Origin: Conidiobolus incongruus B7586
Taxonomy: Eukaryota; Entomophthoromycota; Entomophthoromycetes; Entomophthorales; Conidiobolaceae
Length of the DNA: 20,973 bases
Assembly: GCA_000697335.1 (NCBI GenBank)
Contig: JNEM01007841.1
Span: forward strand, 1-20,973
Direction: 5' to 3'
The notes below the pieces were generated by a model that was given only the letters and a program-made list of their open reading frames with translations, searched no databases and was not told where the DNA came from. The first letter of the stretch is position 1. Every line of letters starts with the position of its first letter. Both the position numbers and the translations under genes were made by a program. Of the stretch, positions 19,775 to 20,973 are shown in pieces.

Positions 19775-20973
19775 ATTTTCGTTCTATCTGTACTATATTA
19801 ATTTTTATTAATAAATTACAATTCATTTCAATTTTAATTCATGACTTAATATTATAAAAATAATGAGTTTTCTTTAAAATATTACAGATGACTTCATGTA
19901 ATACACAGATATTTCTTGTATTTAATTTTTGATTTAATTTAATCTGAATCAATCAAAATACATATATTTCAACAATGAAAATATTTTTTTCAAATGTATA
20001 AATATTTTTATAATTTTAATTACTAATTAAACAGAATAGAATATTAATATTGATAAATATAATTAACCCTGTCATAAGTGAATTCAAATAATTAAATCAT
20101 AATAATTTCAAGTTGATTATTGTTTTCAAATTTAAATAATAGTATAGATATTTATTGGCATAATTTTAAAATTAAAATTAAAAATATTAATACATAATTT
20201 ATAAAATTTACTATACAGTATAAAATTAATACTTACTTTTTTTATTAATAGCTCTTTGTTATATTTTTAGTAAGCTTTTAACTTTTAAAAAACAGTTCTT
20301 TTTATTAAAGATTGAAATTTGATATTTTACAAACTAATTTAATTTCTTTGCAAGAATTTTTTTTCTTATATACATATTTTTTAAGTCCTTAAAAAATTAT
20401 AATTATATTGGTTATAATATAATAAATATAGTAGATGTAATAATGTTTTTTAATTATTATTTAATTAGAACAATTTTTAAAATTTTATTTTATAACTTTT
20501 ATATTAAATAATGAATATCACTTAATAATTTTAATAATATCAATTAAAAATAATTTTATTTAAAAAAATAAAATAAAACTTTTTATAATTAAATTTACTT
20601 TAAAAACTTAATAAAAATATTATAAATTATTATTAATATTTATTATAATAATATATATTTACTTATAAATAAAATATTGATTAATTGGAATTTATTAAGG
20701 GAATTTTTTTAATATAACTAAATAATTTGATTTATATTTTCATAATAAATTATATATTCAGCTTTGTAATTAATTAATTATCATAATTTATAATAAAAAA
20801 TCATATTATATTATATATTTTAATAAGTTTTTAATTTTGACTGCTTTAGTTTTTATATATTTTAAATTAATTACAAAGGATTAATTTATTTATTAATAAT
20901 TTAAGTTTAAACTCTAATATAAAATATATTTATTTAATTAATATTAAAATACTTTAATAGTTATTAAATTGAA
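19775..20973. other. Extremely AT-rich gene-free flank
   Basis: About 1.2 kb at roughly 85-90% A/T with many short A or T runs. No coding frame, RNA gene or tandem array is visible. The first 100 bases should hold the SAC3 3' UTR. Confidence 0.65.

Noticed and set aside
1-20973. CRISPR array, rRNA or bacterial-type operon
   Set aside because: No regularly spaced repeats, no rRNA segments, and genes have spliceosomal introns.

Overview
The window is nuclear DNA from a very AT-rich eukaryote. The evidence is short spliceosomal introns (about 41-58 nt, GTA donors, almost always a TAG acceptor) in SAC3, Maf, FIST and RED-type genes, with long gene-free stretches of A/T between genes. The gene set (a PNRC/Edc1-type decapping motif protein, a voltage-gated proton channel, a SAC3 mRNA-export scaffold, the splicing factor RED/IK) would fit an early-diverging fungus or a fungus-like protist. 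The lineage is inference only; no rRNA or other marker gene is present.

Layout. 1-2622: AT-rich DNA with no gene, interrupted by one GC-richer island (about 641-1065) that may be a mobile-element remnant. 2623-3258 (-): proline/serine-rich protein with a PNRC-like decapping motif, with TATA and CCAAT boxes upstream. 3610-6280: no supported gene. 6281-7858 (-): FIST-domain gene whose exon structure is readable but whose frame is interrupted. 8111-9007 (-): complete five-exon Maf nucleotide pyrophosphatase. 9350-9694 (-): decayed DUF962/Mpo1-like relic. 10542-11807 (-): intronless voltage-gated proton channel (Hv1). 12719-14257 (+): RED/IK splicing factor with several in-frame stop codons at otherwise conserved sites. 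15728-19774 (+): seven-exon SAC3/GANP-type gene. 19775-20973: nearly pure AT.

The most notable point is the contrast between clean and interrupted genes. SAC3, Hv1, Maf and the PNRC-like gene total about 2,100 codons with no internal stop. RED, FIST and the DUF962 relic carry internal TAG, TAA and TGA codons while their homology and most splice sites stay recognisable. A genome-wide code change is therefore unlikely. Selective gene decay (possibly C-to-T driven) is the simplest reading; RNA-level correction of RED is a testable alternative. The Hv1 is also unusual: its S4 signature reads RxWKxxRxxH instead of RxWRxxRxxN, and it has a long acidic, histidine-rich S3-S4 loop.

The genes do not form an operon or cluster. 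Three act in nuclear or cytoplasmic RNA metabolism (PNRC-like: decapping; RED: splicing; SAC3: mRNA export), but I see no sign that this is more than chance.
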